From NCBI GenBank assembly GCA_011053055.1, contig DRHT01000030.1, forward strand, positions 1 to 64,000: a stretch of 64,000 nucleotides of DNA, written 5' to 3'. The notes under the pieces were generated by a model that was not told where the DNA came from, did not search any database, and was given only the letters and a program-made list of their open reading frames with translations. This document shows positions 18,400 through 27,958 of the stretch, in pieces. Every line of letters begins with the position of its first letter. Position 1 is the first letter of the stretch. Position numbers and translations under genes: made by a program. The DNA comes from Halopseudomonas sabulinigri. Lineage in GTDB: Bacteria > Pseudomonadota > Gammaproteobacteria > Pseudomonadales > Pseudomonadaceae.

Positions 18400-20442
18400 A
18401 TGATGGGTTGGCTTCACTCGCGGCGTTTGCATTACTGGTTTGGTGCGGTAGCGATCTTGTTTGTTGTGCTGGCAGTATTGCGGGGAGTGTTTTTTATTGG
18501 CTTCTCGGGGTTTGAACTCAGTGCATTGGGTGATGTTGATACTATTCCGGAGACCCTGGGTATAGGTTTACGCTTTGACCTTCGCTTGGCGATCCTGCTG
18601 ATGCTGCCGGTTGCCGTACTCGCTTGGCTACCCGTTTGGAACCTCACACGCTCACGGGCTCTGCGTTGGCTGGCGCGGTTGTACCTTGTACTGGCCTTGG
18701 CCGCGGTGTTTCTGATCTACATTTTTGATTTTGGTCATTACGCCTATCTGGGTGTGCGCCTCAACGCGACCGCATTGCGTTTTCTTGAAGACGCGCAAAT
18801 TTCCACCGATATGATCTGGCAAACCTATCCGGTTATCTGGATTACGCTCGGATGGTTACTAGTGACCGCGCTGGCTAGTTGGTTGTTGCTGCGTCTTGAA
18901 CGGGTAACGCTGGACCGTGCTGCAAAACCGATTAGCCGTCTTTCGCTGGTCTGGGGAAGCGCCCTGATGGTCGTGTTGGTGTTCCTGGGTCTTCTGGGGC
19001 GGCTCGAGAATATTAATCTGGAAAACCCGGTGCCGCTGCGCTGGAGCGATGCTTTTTACTCGGGCGATAATCAGGTCGCAGCGCTGGGCTTAAACCCGGT
19101 GATCTTCCTTTACGATACCTTGAAAGTGCCACACAAGCCCTATGACCGGGAACAGGTTGCCGCTCACTATGACGCGGTCAGCCGGTATCTGGGGGTTGAT
19201 CAGCCTGATGCAGAGACGCTGAGTTTTATTCGTCACCAAGCTCCGCAGCCTTACGCCGTTGCTGCTAGCCAGCCACCGAACGTGGTTTTCATTATGCTTG
19301 AGTCATTAGGCACCAGTGCGGTAGGCGCCTATGGCAACCCGTTGAACCCAACGCCCAACCTGGATCGGCTGGCCAAACAAAGCTGGTTTTTCGAGCACTT
19401 TTACGTGCCGGTTACCGGCACCGCAAAAACGGTGTGGGCCAGTATCTCAGGGGTGCCCGACGTCTCGCGTGAAGAGACCTCTACACGTAATCCATTAATC
19501 ACCCGCCAGCACAGCTTGATCAATGCATTAAAGGGCTACGACAAGTACTACATGATCGGCGGCAGCTCCGGCTGGGCCAATATGAACGGCCTGATTCGGC
19601 AAAGTATTGATGGTGTTCAATTGCTTGAGGAGGGCGATTGGAACTCACCCTTGGTGGATGTGTGGGGTATTTCGGACCTGAGTCTGTTCAAGGAGAGCGA
19701 TCGCATCTTGCGCGCGCAGGCTAGCGGCAAGCCGTTCTTTGCCTATATCCAGACTGCCGGCAATCATCGGCCGTTTACTATTCCAGCGGAAAACGACGGC
19801 TTTGAGGTGCGCGACCTGCCACTGGAAGAGGTGCAGAACGCAGGTTCGCGCACGCTTGAACAATACAATGCCGTGCGCCTGCTGGATTTCAACATCGGCC
19901 GCCTGATGGAGATTGCTAAAGAGGGTGGTTGGTACGACAACACAATCTTTGTGATGTTTGGCGACCACAACACGCGCATCAGCCAAATCCCTCACTTACC
20001 GCCCGCCTTTGAAAAACTGGGGCTGGAGAGTAACGCCGTGCCTATGTTGATCCACGCACCCAAACTGCTGCAGCCAAAAGTGATTGAAGAGGCCGTTGGC
20101 CTAGCCGACCTCTTGCCAACCGTGTTGGGTATGGCGGGTATGGCATTTGATAACGGCGCGATGGGTCGTGATATTCAACAGCCGGCACCAGAGGGCGAGC
20201 GCGTGGTCCCGCTCGTGCTGCGAGAGGGTACGTTCCCGCTGATCGGCGGAGTGACCCAAGACTTTCTGCTGCAGATGCAGCACGATGGCACGCAGCCGAC
20301 CTTGCATGACCTGGCATCGCAAACGCCCTTGGACGATGTGGCTAATCAGCATCCTGAGGAGTTTAAGCGCATGGAAGAATTGACGCGCGGGCTGCATGAG
20401 GCCTCGCGATTGATGCTTTACCAGAACGTCCGAAAGGATTGA
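18400..20442 (+). CDS. LTA synthase/phosphoglycerol transferase-like sulfatase-superfamily membrane protein
   Basis: Five-TM N-terminus then NVVFIMLESLGTSAVGAYG...YVPVTGTAKTVWASISG...FVMFGDHNTRI. Confidence 0.88.
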   Translation: MMGWLHSRRLHYWFGAVAILFVVLAVLRGVFFIGFSGFELSALGDVDTIPETLGIGLRFDLRLAILLMLPVAVLAWLPVWNLTRSRALRWLARLYLVLALAAVFLIYIFDFGHYAYLGVRLNATALRFLEDAQISTDMIWQTYPVIWITLGWLLVTALASWLLLRLERVTLDRAAKPISRLSLVWGSALMVVLVFLGLLGRLENINLENPVPLRWSDAFYSGDNQVAALGLNPVIFLYDTLKVPHKPYDREQVAAHYDAVSRYLGVDQPDAETLSFIRHQAPQPYAVAASQPPNVVFIMLESLGTSAVGAYGNPLNPTPNLDRLAKQSWFFEHFYVPVTGTAKTVWASISGVPDVSREETSTRNPLITRQHSLINALKGYDKYYMIGGSSGWANMNGLIRQSIDGVQLLEEGDWNSPLVDVWGISDLSLFKESDRILRAQASGKPFFAYIQTAGNHRPFTIPAENDGFEVRDLPLEEVQNAGSRTLEQYNAVRLLDFNIGRLMEIAKEGGWYDNTIFVMFGDHNTRISQIPHLPPAFEKLGLESNAVPMLIHAPKLLQPKVIEEAVGLADLLPTVLGMAGMAFDNGAMGRDIQQPAPEGERVVPLVLREGTFPLIGGVTQDFLLQMQHDGTQPTLHDLASQTPLDDVANQHPEEFKRMEELTRGLHEASRLMLYQNVRKD

Positions 20443-20474
20443 TTGCTCCAACGGAGGGCTGGAGGCTCAAGCCC

Positions 20475-21569
20475 TCAACCCTCTGTTGGTGTTTGCCAAC
20501 CGCTTTGCCCTGGTTGTGACTCGCATGCGCCCAGCAAATCTTGCCAGGCTTGCGTGTGCTTTGTCAGCGCAGCCTGATACTCCTCCCAAAGACTGTTTTT
20601 TTCGCCGGCCAGGCGAGCCAGCGCATGTGCGGTGGCGTCTGGAATGTCGGGCACCGCGCGCAGTGCAATCACAGCCTCGGCCCAGGGCTGCCCCAGCCGT
20701 TGTAGCTGCGCCAGGTAGGGTTGGATCTCACCGGCATAAAACAGCACAAACACGTTCAGCAGAATTTTTGAGCGGGCAGTGGGTGCCTGCATTGGGCAAA
20801 GTAGTCGAGGGTTTGTGGCAGTTAACATGTGCGTAGCTTGATGCAGTCCGTGGGTAGTTTGCGCAAGGCTGGTGATCAGTTGGCTACTGCGCTGGTTTTG
20901 CTGCAGCGCTTGTAACAGAGCATCAATGTGGGCTCTGTCTGGCGGTAATTGCTGGGGTAGTGCAGCGCCAATTTCAGTCAGTTTTCTCAACGCTGCAACG
21001 GCGTCCTGATCTGTTATTTGGCTGCTACTGATGGGCAAGGGTTGATTGGCAAAGCGCAAATAATCTTCAAATTCCTCGCTAGCGTTCAAAGCATTCCAAT
21101 AGGTTGCAGACAGGGTGGCGCGTTTGCTGGCTGCGAGGGCAGTGAGTTGCTCGCCGAGCGCTGGTTGATCATCTTGCTGGTTGAGCAGGGTGGTGCAATG
21201 TTCCAGCGCCCTCAGCAACTCGCCGTCATAGGCAAGCCGGTGGCTCCAGGGCATGACCTTGCCAAGCACGCTGTTGCGTTCGCTGATGCGTTGCTGCAGC
21301 AGGCGGCAGTCGTTGGTATCAACAATCAGATCGAGCAAGCTAATACGCAGTGGCGGAATATCGATCATTCGCTCGCGGCGCGCAGGGAAGCGGTAATCGG
21401 CGAGTTGGTCGGGCTCGAATGGCTGCCATTGCTGCTGCAGTACGCGTGCAATCCGGTCGAGGTAGTTCTGCATTTGCCGCTCAGCCTCAGGCGCGCGCTG
21501 ACAGCCTGCTAATGTAAGCAGCAAAACTAGCAGTAGAGTAACGGGCGTGTGGCTCGGGAATGCAGGCAT
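20475..21569 (-). CDS. DUF3080-like lipoprotein
   Basis: Lipobox LLLTLAGCQRAPEAERQMQNYLDRIARVL; helical; family assignment from memory. Confidence 0.65.
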   Translation of the reverse strand: MPAFPSHTPVTLLLVLLLTLAGCQRAPEAERQMQNYLDRIARVLQQQWQPFEPDQLADYRFPARRERMIDIPPLRISLLDLIVDTNDCRLLQQRISERNSVLGKVMPWSHRLAYDGELLRALEHCTTLLNQQDDQPALGEQLTALAASKRATLSATYWNALNASEEFEDYLRFANQPLPISSSQITDQDAVAALRKLTEIGAALPQQLPPDRAHIDALLQALQQNQRSSQLITSLAQTTHGLHQATHMLTATNPRLLCPMQAPTARSKILLNVFVLFYAGEIQPYLAQLQRLGQPWAEAVIALRAVPDIPDATAHALARLAGEKNSLWEEYQAALTKHTQAWQDLLGACESQPGQSGWQTPTEG

Positions 21570-21604
21570 GCGGGCAGTATGCCACGCATGCAGCTACAAC
21601 TGGA

Positions 21605-23023
21605 TCAGTGGGTGGCGCTATACGGGGTGCCCGTTGACGACAGCAGCGGACGTAGTTTTTCGCGTTTACCCACAACCGATAGACGCAGCCCGAGGAACAG
21701 CGCCGCGCTACTCAGGCCGATGATCAACCCAATCCAGAAGCCCGCCGGGCCGCGCGGTGGGCCAAGCCAGTCGCTGATACCCAATACGTACCCGGCAGGC
21801 AGGCCGATCAGCCAATAAGCAATCATGGTCAGCAGCATCGGTATGCGGGTGTCTTGAAAGCCCCGCAATGCGCCCGCACAGGCAACCTGGATGGCATCCG
21901 AAAACTGGTATAGCGCAGCCAGTACAAAGAGGCTTGCGGCCAACTCGATGACTTGTGCGTCCTGGGTGTATAGCAAGGGGATTTGCGCAGCAAAAAAGTA
22001 CATGCCGGCCGCCGCGATGGTGGCAAAACCCAGTGCAACCACAGTACCTACCTTGGCAGCGAAGAGCGCGGCGCGCGCTCCGTTCCGGCCCAGGTTGTGG
22101 CCCACCCGGACCGTAATGGCAAGCCCTAGGCTAAATGGCACCATAAAGGCCAATGAGGAAAAGTTGATCGCTACCTGATGGCTGGCGACCACAATCGCGC
22201 CCATGCCGCCAATCAATAGGGCAATTACGCAAAACATGCTGGTTTCCGCGAATAGCGCGATACCGATAGGTAAGCCCAAGCCGAACAGTTCGCCTTGGGT
22301 GCGCGCCTTGGGCCAATCGAAACGATCAAATAATCCGCACTCGCGGTAAGTCGGTGAGCGCTTGAGGTGAATCAACAGGCAGAACAGCATCGACCACATC
22401 ACCAAGGCCGTGGCGACCCCGCAACCCACGGCGCCCATGGCCGGAAAACCGAGTTTGCCGTACACCAGTACATAATTGGCGGGTACGTTGATCGCCAAAC
22501 CGATAAAGCCGACCAACATCGCTGGTTTGGTTTTTGAGAGGCCGTCAGATAAACCGCGTAAGGCGAGCATAATGCCCACTGCCGGAAAGCCGAGCGAGAT
22601 AGCCAGCAGGTAATCCAGGGTGGTCGGAATCAGCTCATCGCCGATATTCATCACTATCAGAATCGGGCGCGTCAGATTCAGAAACACTGTGCAGGCCAAG
22701 CCGATAAAAAGCCCAAGCCAGACGCCCTGACGCACTAACGCCCCGGTGTCCGCTAGGCGGCCCGAGCCGCTGCTGGCGGCGACTTTGGAGGTGATAATCA
22801 TCATCACCCCGGTAAGAAATAGCAGGGTGGGAATCCAGAAGGAGTTGCCCAAGGCGACGGCGGCCAAGGCTTCAGCGCTAACGCGACCCGCCATGGCGGT
22901 ATCCACAAAGCCCAGCAGAGTGTGCGACAGCTGGGCAGCCACGATAGGCAGCACGAGTACGATCAGCGCCCGCAACTCTGTTAGAATGCGCGGCCCGTTG
23001 AAGCGAGATGGTCTGCTGATCAT
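21605..23023 (-). CDS. MATE-family (NorM-like) efflux transporter
   Basis: LPIVAAQLSHTLLGFVDTAMAGRVSAEALAAVALGNSFW and 12-TM pattern. Confidence 0.92.
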   Translation of the reverse strand: MISRPSRFNGPRILTELRALIVLVLPIVAAQLSHTLLGFVDTAMAGRVSAEALAAVALGNSFWIPTLLFLTGVMMIITSKVAASSGSGRLADTGALVRQGVWLGLFIGLACTVFLNLTRPILIVMNIGDELIPTTLDYLLAISLGFPAVGIMLALRGLSDGLSKTKPAMLVGFIGLAINVPANYVLVYGKLGFPAMGAVGCGVATALVMWSMLFCLLIHLKRSPTYRECGLFDRFDWPKARTQGELFGLGLPIGIALFAETSMFCVIALLIGGMGAIVVASHQVAINFSSLAFMVPFSLGLAITVRVGHNLGRNGARAALFAAKVGTVVALGFATIAAAGMYFFAAQIPLLYTQDAQVIELAASLFVLAALYQFSDAIQVACAGALRGFQDTRIPMLLTMIAYWLIGLPAGYVLGISDWLGPPRGPAGFWIGLIIGLSSAALFLGLRLSVVGKREKLRPLLSSTGTPYSATH

Positions 23024-23088
23024 TACCGAGTGTGCCTTGGGGAAAAGCGCTTCATCCTATCAACTTGCCAACTATTGTCTACCAGCCG

Positions 23089-23613
23089 ATGCAGCATCAT
23101 TGCGACGATCTTGTAAGCCTGTTTGACCGCTGTTTTGCGGTTGATTTCAATACCCGGTTAGTGGGCGGCAACCCTGAGCCTGAATACCTGCCGGCGGATG
23201 TAAACAATAGCGCTCATCGTATTTTATTTACCCGTGATTACTTCCGCAGCGCGCTGCATGAAACGGCGCATTGGTGCGTGGCTGGCGCAGATCGACGCTT
23301 GCTGCCGGACTTTGGTTATTGGTATGCACCCGACGGCCGCACGGCGGACCAACAAAGGGTGTTTGAGCAGGCAGAAGTAAAACCGCAAGCGCTGGAGTGG
23401 ATATTCTGCGCTGCCAGCGGGCACCGTTTTGACGTGAGTACCGACAACCTGAGTGGCGAGGTGACGGATTCGGAGCCTTTCCGCGCCAAGGTGCATGCCC
23501 AGGCGTTGGCGTATCTGGATGCTGGCCTAGCCGAACGTCCCCAGCGCTTTGCTTTAGCCTTGTTGGCTTTTTATCGGCCTGGTATGCAACTGAATGCTGA
23601 ACTGGTTATCTGA
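23089..23613 (+). CDS. epmC: Elongation factor P hydroxylase EpmC (YfcM)
   Basis: MQHHCDDLVSLFDRCF...RDYFRSALHETAHWCVAGADRRLLPDFGYWYAPDGR. Confidence 0.88.
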   Translation: MQHHCDDLVSLFDRCFAVDFNTRLVGGNPEPEYLPADVNNSAHRILFTRDYFRSALHETAHWCVAGADRRLLPDFGYWYAPDGRTADQQRVFEQAEVKPQALEWIFCAASGHRFDVSTDNLSGEVTDSEPFRAKVHAQALAYLDAGLAERPQRFALALLAFYRPGMQLNAELVI

Positions 23614-23719
23614 GTGACTGCGCCGGCGGCGCATCGATTGAATCTTATTAACCTTTGTTGCGCTGCTGTCATTAACACGGCTTGAGCCTTCGTAAAAAAC
23701 GATAACTGATAGGCGAACA

Positions 23720-25126
23720 ATGGACTACAAAGCGTACGAGTGGCGAATTGCTCTCAGCCTGGTTGTATTGTTGATTTTGATTCAACTGGCAGGGTTTTTT
23801 ACGATGCTGCAGTCCAATCGCGCCATCGCGATTAGCGCGGTGGAAGTAGAGCTGCAAACGGCCAGTCAGGTCGTGACTCGCTTGCTGAAACTGCGTCAAC
23901 AGCGGCTTGCTCAATCAACTGCTGTGCTGGCGGCAGACTACGGTCTGCGGGAGACGGTGGCAAGCGGTGACCAGCCCACTATCGAGTCGATGCTCGATAA
24001 TCACGGCAAACGCATCGGCGCCGATTTAGGCGTAGTGCGTGGGCTAGAAGGACAGCTCATTGCCAAGGTGGAGCCAGGTATGGACGAGTCGGCAGACGAC
24101 CTGGATACGCGGCGATTGGTGAGTGAAGAGGGTGGCATGCACATAGAAAGTGCCGACTCCGATGGACAATCCGCCTTTCAGTTCGCCACCGTCCCGGTTA
24201 TGACGCCACGCCCGAGTGCTCAGCTAACGATGGGTTTTGCCATAGATAAAGCCTTCGTCAAGGACCTGAGCGAGTTGAACGGTTTAGGGGTCAGCGTGTT
24301 GTCGCGTGATAAGGAGGGCGACTGGCAAATCCTGGCCAGCACGCTCAATGGCGACCAGAATAATTCGCTAGCCCAGCTTTTGCCCGCTCAACCCGACGAG
24401 CAAGTTCTGAGTGGCCAGCTGCACGGAGAGAACTATCAGCTGTTGGCGTTGCCATTGTCGGAGACCCAAGGTGCCGATTTGCAATTGGTGCTTAGCGTGC
24501 CGTTGCAACGCGCCATGGCGCCTTATCAGCGTATCGAGAAAGTCATCGCAGCGCTGATTTTGGTTGGTTTGGTACTCTCGGCTTTTGCAGTGCAATTGGT
24601 TATCCGGCGTTTGGTTGCGCCGCTGAATGCGATGGCGCATCTGGACAGCCTGACAGGGTTGCCCAATCGTCGAGTGTTGGATATGACATTGCACCAGGCG
24701 GAGTTGTCACGCCAGTCCCGGGGCATACCTTACAGCCTGTTAATGATAGATCTGGACCGGTTTAAGTTACTTAATGATAGTTTCGGCCATGCTGCCGGCG
24801 ATAAGGCGTTGCAGGTAGTCGCAGAACGACTACTCGCGTCGGTGAGCAAAACGGACATCATTGCCCGCCAAGGGGGCGATGAATTTGCCGTATTGCTCAA
24901 TTGCACCGATCAGCCGGCTGCCGAGCGTGTTGCTAACACTATCCTGCAGGCGCTGGCAGCCCCCATCGACTATGCCGGGGAGTCATTGAATGTTGGCGGT
25001 AGTGTCGGCGTCGCGGTCGCTGCGCCGGGTGAGCCATTACCGGCAAGACAACTTATGATTTTGGCAGATAAGGCCATGTATGAAGCCAAGCGCAGCGCGA
25101 AGGGCTTTGTAACCACTCGCGCTTAG
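23720..25126 (+). CDS. Membrane-anchored diguanylate cyclase (GGDEF)
   Basis: Two TM segments flanking a periplasmic sensor region; HLDSLTGLPNRR and RQGGDEFAVLL. Confidence 0.9.
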   Translation: MDYKAYEWRIALSLVVLLILIQLAGFFTMLQSNRAIAISAVEVELQTASQVVTRLLKLRQQRLAQSTAVLAADYGLRETVASGDQPTIESMLDNHGKRIGADLGVVRGLEGQLIAKVEPGMDESADDLDTRRLVSEEGGMHIESADSDGQSAFQFATVPVMTPRPSAQLTMGFAIDKAFVKDLSELNGLGVSVLSRDKEGDWQILASTLNGDQNNSLAQLLPAQPDEQVLSGQLHGENYQLLALPLSETQGADLQLVLSVPLQRAMAPYQRIEKVIAALILVGLVLSAFAVQLVIRRLVAPLNAMAHLDSLTGLPNRRVLDMTLHQAELSRQSRGIPYSLLMIDLDRFKLLNDSFGHAAGDKALQVVAERLLASVSKTDIIARQGGDEFAVLLNCTDQPAAERVANTILQALAAPIDYAGESLNVGGSVGVAVAAPGEPLPARQLMILADKAMYEAKRSAKGFVTTRA

Positions 25127-25157
25127 TCTAATAGCGGTGAGGAGCGCACAGCGCCAG

Positions 25158-26033
25158 TCAGGCAAGCTGGCGTGCCTCATGCTCGGCGCCGGCCGCACTG
25201 TAGTGCTGGCCCTCTGCGAGAAACCCCAGCACGGCATTGCGCGTCTGGCCCCACGCCTCGCGGCTCTCCATGTCTAAAAAATGCCCCGCGCCGCGGACCG
25301 TTGCATAGCTGCAATCGGCTAAATAACGGCTAAAGTGGCGTGCGTCTGTTGGGCTGGTATAACGATCCAGATCGCCGTTAACGAACAAGAGCGGCACATT
25401 GATGTTCGCACTGCCGGTCAAATAGCAGCGTGTGTCCTGCGTCAACACCTGACTCACATGAAAGGCCATCTGCTGATACTCGTGCTCATCCAGGCTGATG
25501 ATGTGTCGGAAGTTGTAGCGCTTGACCAGCGAGGGCAGATGCTCGCCAATCGTGTCATTCAGCAGCATGCCCAGCTGGCGGCGCTCGCTGTTAAGCAGCA
25601 GGTTGATGCCCGACTCCAGATAGCTGCGCATGGGGCTATTGATCAGCGGCGAGAAGGCCATGATCACCGCCTTGCGAATAGTTGGCGGGCGTTGCGCCAA
25701 GGCCAGTAGTGCCGAGGCGCCACCCCACGAGAACGACAATAGGTGATCGGCCTCAAAGTGAGCGATCAGCTCCAGCAGTATGCCGGCTTCCTGCTCCTTG
25801 GTAATCGGCCGCTGGTTGGCGTTGTAGTGCTTGGATTCACCCGAGTAGGGCTCATCAAACAGCACCACATTGAAATGCGGTTGTAAAAAACGCACGGTCT
25901 GTGCGAAGGCGGCCATGGTCGGAAGCGAACCATTGACCAGAATAACGGTGCCTTGTGGGGCGGGGCTGGCGTAGTAGTGCGTGTGTATACGAAACAGCCC
26001 TAAAGCTTCAACCACCTGGTGTTCTGGTTTCAT
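25158..26033 (-). CDS. Alpha/beta hydrolase of the RhlA/PhaG type
   Basis: VILVNGSLPTMAAFAQTVRFLQPHFNVVLFDEPYSGESKHYN...ITKEQEAGILLELIAHFEADHLLSFSWGGASALLAL...IRKAVIMAFSP...GAGHFLDMES matches the RhlA pattern as I recall it. Confidence 0.8.
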   Translation of the reverse strand: MKPEHQVVEALGLFRIHTHYYASPAPQGTVILVNGSLPTMAAFAQTVRFLQPHFNVVLFDEPYSGESKHYNANQRPITKEQEAGILLELIAHFEADHLLSFSWGGASALLALAQRPPTIRKAVIMAFSPLINSPMRSYLESGINLLLNSERRQLGMLLNDTIGEHLPSLVKRYNFRHIISLDEHEYQQMAFHVSQVLTQDTRCYLTGSANINVPLLFVNGDLDRYTSPTDARHFSRYLADCSYATVRGAGHFLDMESREAWGQTRNAVLGFLAEGQHYSAAGAEHEARQLA

Positions 26034-26456
26034 ATTCCCTGTCTCCGGTCTTGGCTAGACACGCCAACAGTGGCGCGCCATACAGGGCAGTTATCGGCAA
26101 AAAAGGCCTGAAGAAACTCAACGCGCCAAGGCATCGTCTGGTACAGACAATGTTATTTATGGTTATGGCGACAGGGTGGTGAGGACAGTCTCGGGAGCAG
26201 CACAATGGGTGTTGTGCGGGTTGTCCGTCGACTCAGGCAGGTCCTGCAAAAGAGGGGTGGGAAGCCCTCAGTAAACGCTTAGAATAATGTTTTGACCGCC
26301 AAGTCACATCCGGACTTGTTGCGTTCAGTAAAGCAGCGCCTTTAAGTCAGCGCAAGCGCATTCTTGCAGTTTATTTACGGCCTTACGCAACCCGGCTGGA
26401 CAGCCTGCCAAGCACCGCTGACAATGCCCTCAAACCTCGATTCCGGAAGCTGCTGC

Positions 26457-27596
26457 ATGCGTATTGTTGCCGACGAAAACATCCCCCTGCTGAACGCCTT
26501 CTTCGCCGATCAAGGCGAGATTAGCGTCTACCCCGGCCGCGAGATTCGGCGCGAGCACTTAATGCAGGCCGATGCGCTGCTGGTGCGTTCAGTTACCAAG
26601 GTGGACCCAGCGCTGCTCGCTGGCACGCCGGTGCGTTTTGTTGGCACCTGTACCATAGGCACAGACCATCTGGATCTGCCGGGTCTGCAAGCGGCGGGGG
26701 TGCACGTGTCCAGCGCGCCCGGTTGCAACGCGCGCGGCGTAGTCGAATACGTACTGAGTTGTTTGCTCACGCTATCCGAGCGCACCGGCAAAGCCTGGCG
26801 CTCACAGCGCGTCGGAATCATCGGCGTGGGTGAAGTCGGCGGATGTTTAGCGCGCACGCTGCAAGCGCTGGGAGTGGATTGCCTGCTCTGCGATCCGCCG
26901 CGCGCCGAGCGTGGCGAGGGCGGTTTTGTGAGTCTGGATGAAGTGCTGGCGCAGGCTGATGTAATCAGCTGCCATGTGCCGTTGCAGCAAAACGGGCCGC
27001 ACGCCACGCGCCACCTTTTGAACGCCGAGCGTTTGGCTAATCTGGCGCAAGGCACCTGGCTGATCAACAGCAGCCGTGGCCCAGTAGTCGATAATCAGGC
27101 GCTTGCTGCGCTGTTACCCCAACGGCCCGACCTGCAAGTCGCGTTGGATGTGTGGGAGCAGGAGCCTCAAGTTGATCTGGCTTTGGCGCGCCTGTGCGCG
27201 TTGGCCACGCCCCATGTGGCGGGGTACAGCCTGGATGGAAAACTGCGCGGTACCGAGCAGATATACCATGCGTTTTGCGCTCACTTTAAATTGCCTGCAA
27301 CACTCAGCTTGACCGAGCTGGCACCCACGTCAGGCTTGGCGAATTTAAGTGTGGATGAGCAGACGCCCGCAGACTGGGCGTTGGCCCGCGCGCTACGTTG
27401 GGTGTACGACGTACGGGATGACGATGCGCGCTTTCGCGCCGCCATGTTGAGCTTGCAGGAAGATCAGATTGCGAAGGTGTTTGATCAGCTACGCAAGCAC
27501 TACCCGCTGCGGCGGGAGTGCTCACATCTGCAACTAGGCTGGTCGAATAACCAAGCCTTACACGCAGACTGGTTAGCGGCGGGCTTTAGTGGCTAG
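26457..27596 (+). CDS. pdxB: Erythronate-4-phosphate dehydrogenase
   Basis: MRIVADENIPLLNAFFADQGEISVYPGREIRREHLMQADALLVRSVTKVD. Confidence 0.96.
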   Translation: MRIVADENIPLLNAFFADQGEISVYPGREIRREHLMQADALLVRSVTKVDPALLAGTPVRFVGTCTIGTDHLDLPGLQAAGVHVSSAPGCNARGVVEYVLSCLLTLSERTGKAWRSQRVGIIGVGEVGGCLARTLQALGVDCLLCDPPRAERGEGGFVSLDEVLAQADVISCHVPLQQNGPHATRHLLNAERLANLAQGTWLINSSRGPVVDNQALAALLPQRPDLQVALDVWEQEPQVDLALARLCALATPHVAGYSLDGKLRGTEQIYHAFCAHFKLPATLSLTELAPTSGLANLSVDEQTPADWALARALRWVYDVRDDDARFRAAMLSLQEDQIAKVFDQLRKHYPLRRECSHLQLGWSNNQALHADWLAAGFSG

Positions 27597-27774
27597 CCTG
27601 GCGGGGCGCCGCAACCCATTGGCGCTCCAGTTCATTACAGGCGTGTTGAACCATTTGCTCGGTAATAGCAATTTCGCGGCCCTGCTCATCAAGCAGGTAA
27701 CCGCCGGTGCAAGAAGACGGATGGATCAGAATTTCGGCACTTTCACGGCAAGTCTGCAAGGCATGTACACTCAT
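27586..27774 (-). CDS. Small conserved-looking protein, unknown function
   Basis: 62 aa ORF with GGGAG Shine-Dalgarno upstream on the minus strand; convergent with pdxB. Confidence 0.55.
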   Translation of the reverse strand: MSVHALQTCRESAEILIHPSSCTGGYLLDEQGREIAITEQMVQHACNELERQWVAAPRQASH

Positions 27775-27958
27775 GGTTTTCTCCCATTATGGTGTCGCTA
27801 AATCGTGTCGCTGAGTCCGCTGGCTTCCCCTCCCGGTAACCAGCTAAACGCAGGGTATGGCAATGGCATGACGGCTTTGTTACAGCGCACAGGCTGCCCG
27901 CGCAATAACGCCACAGTGGCAACAGACACTGCATAAACAGACAAAACGGCTATTCGCA

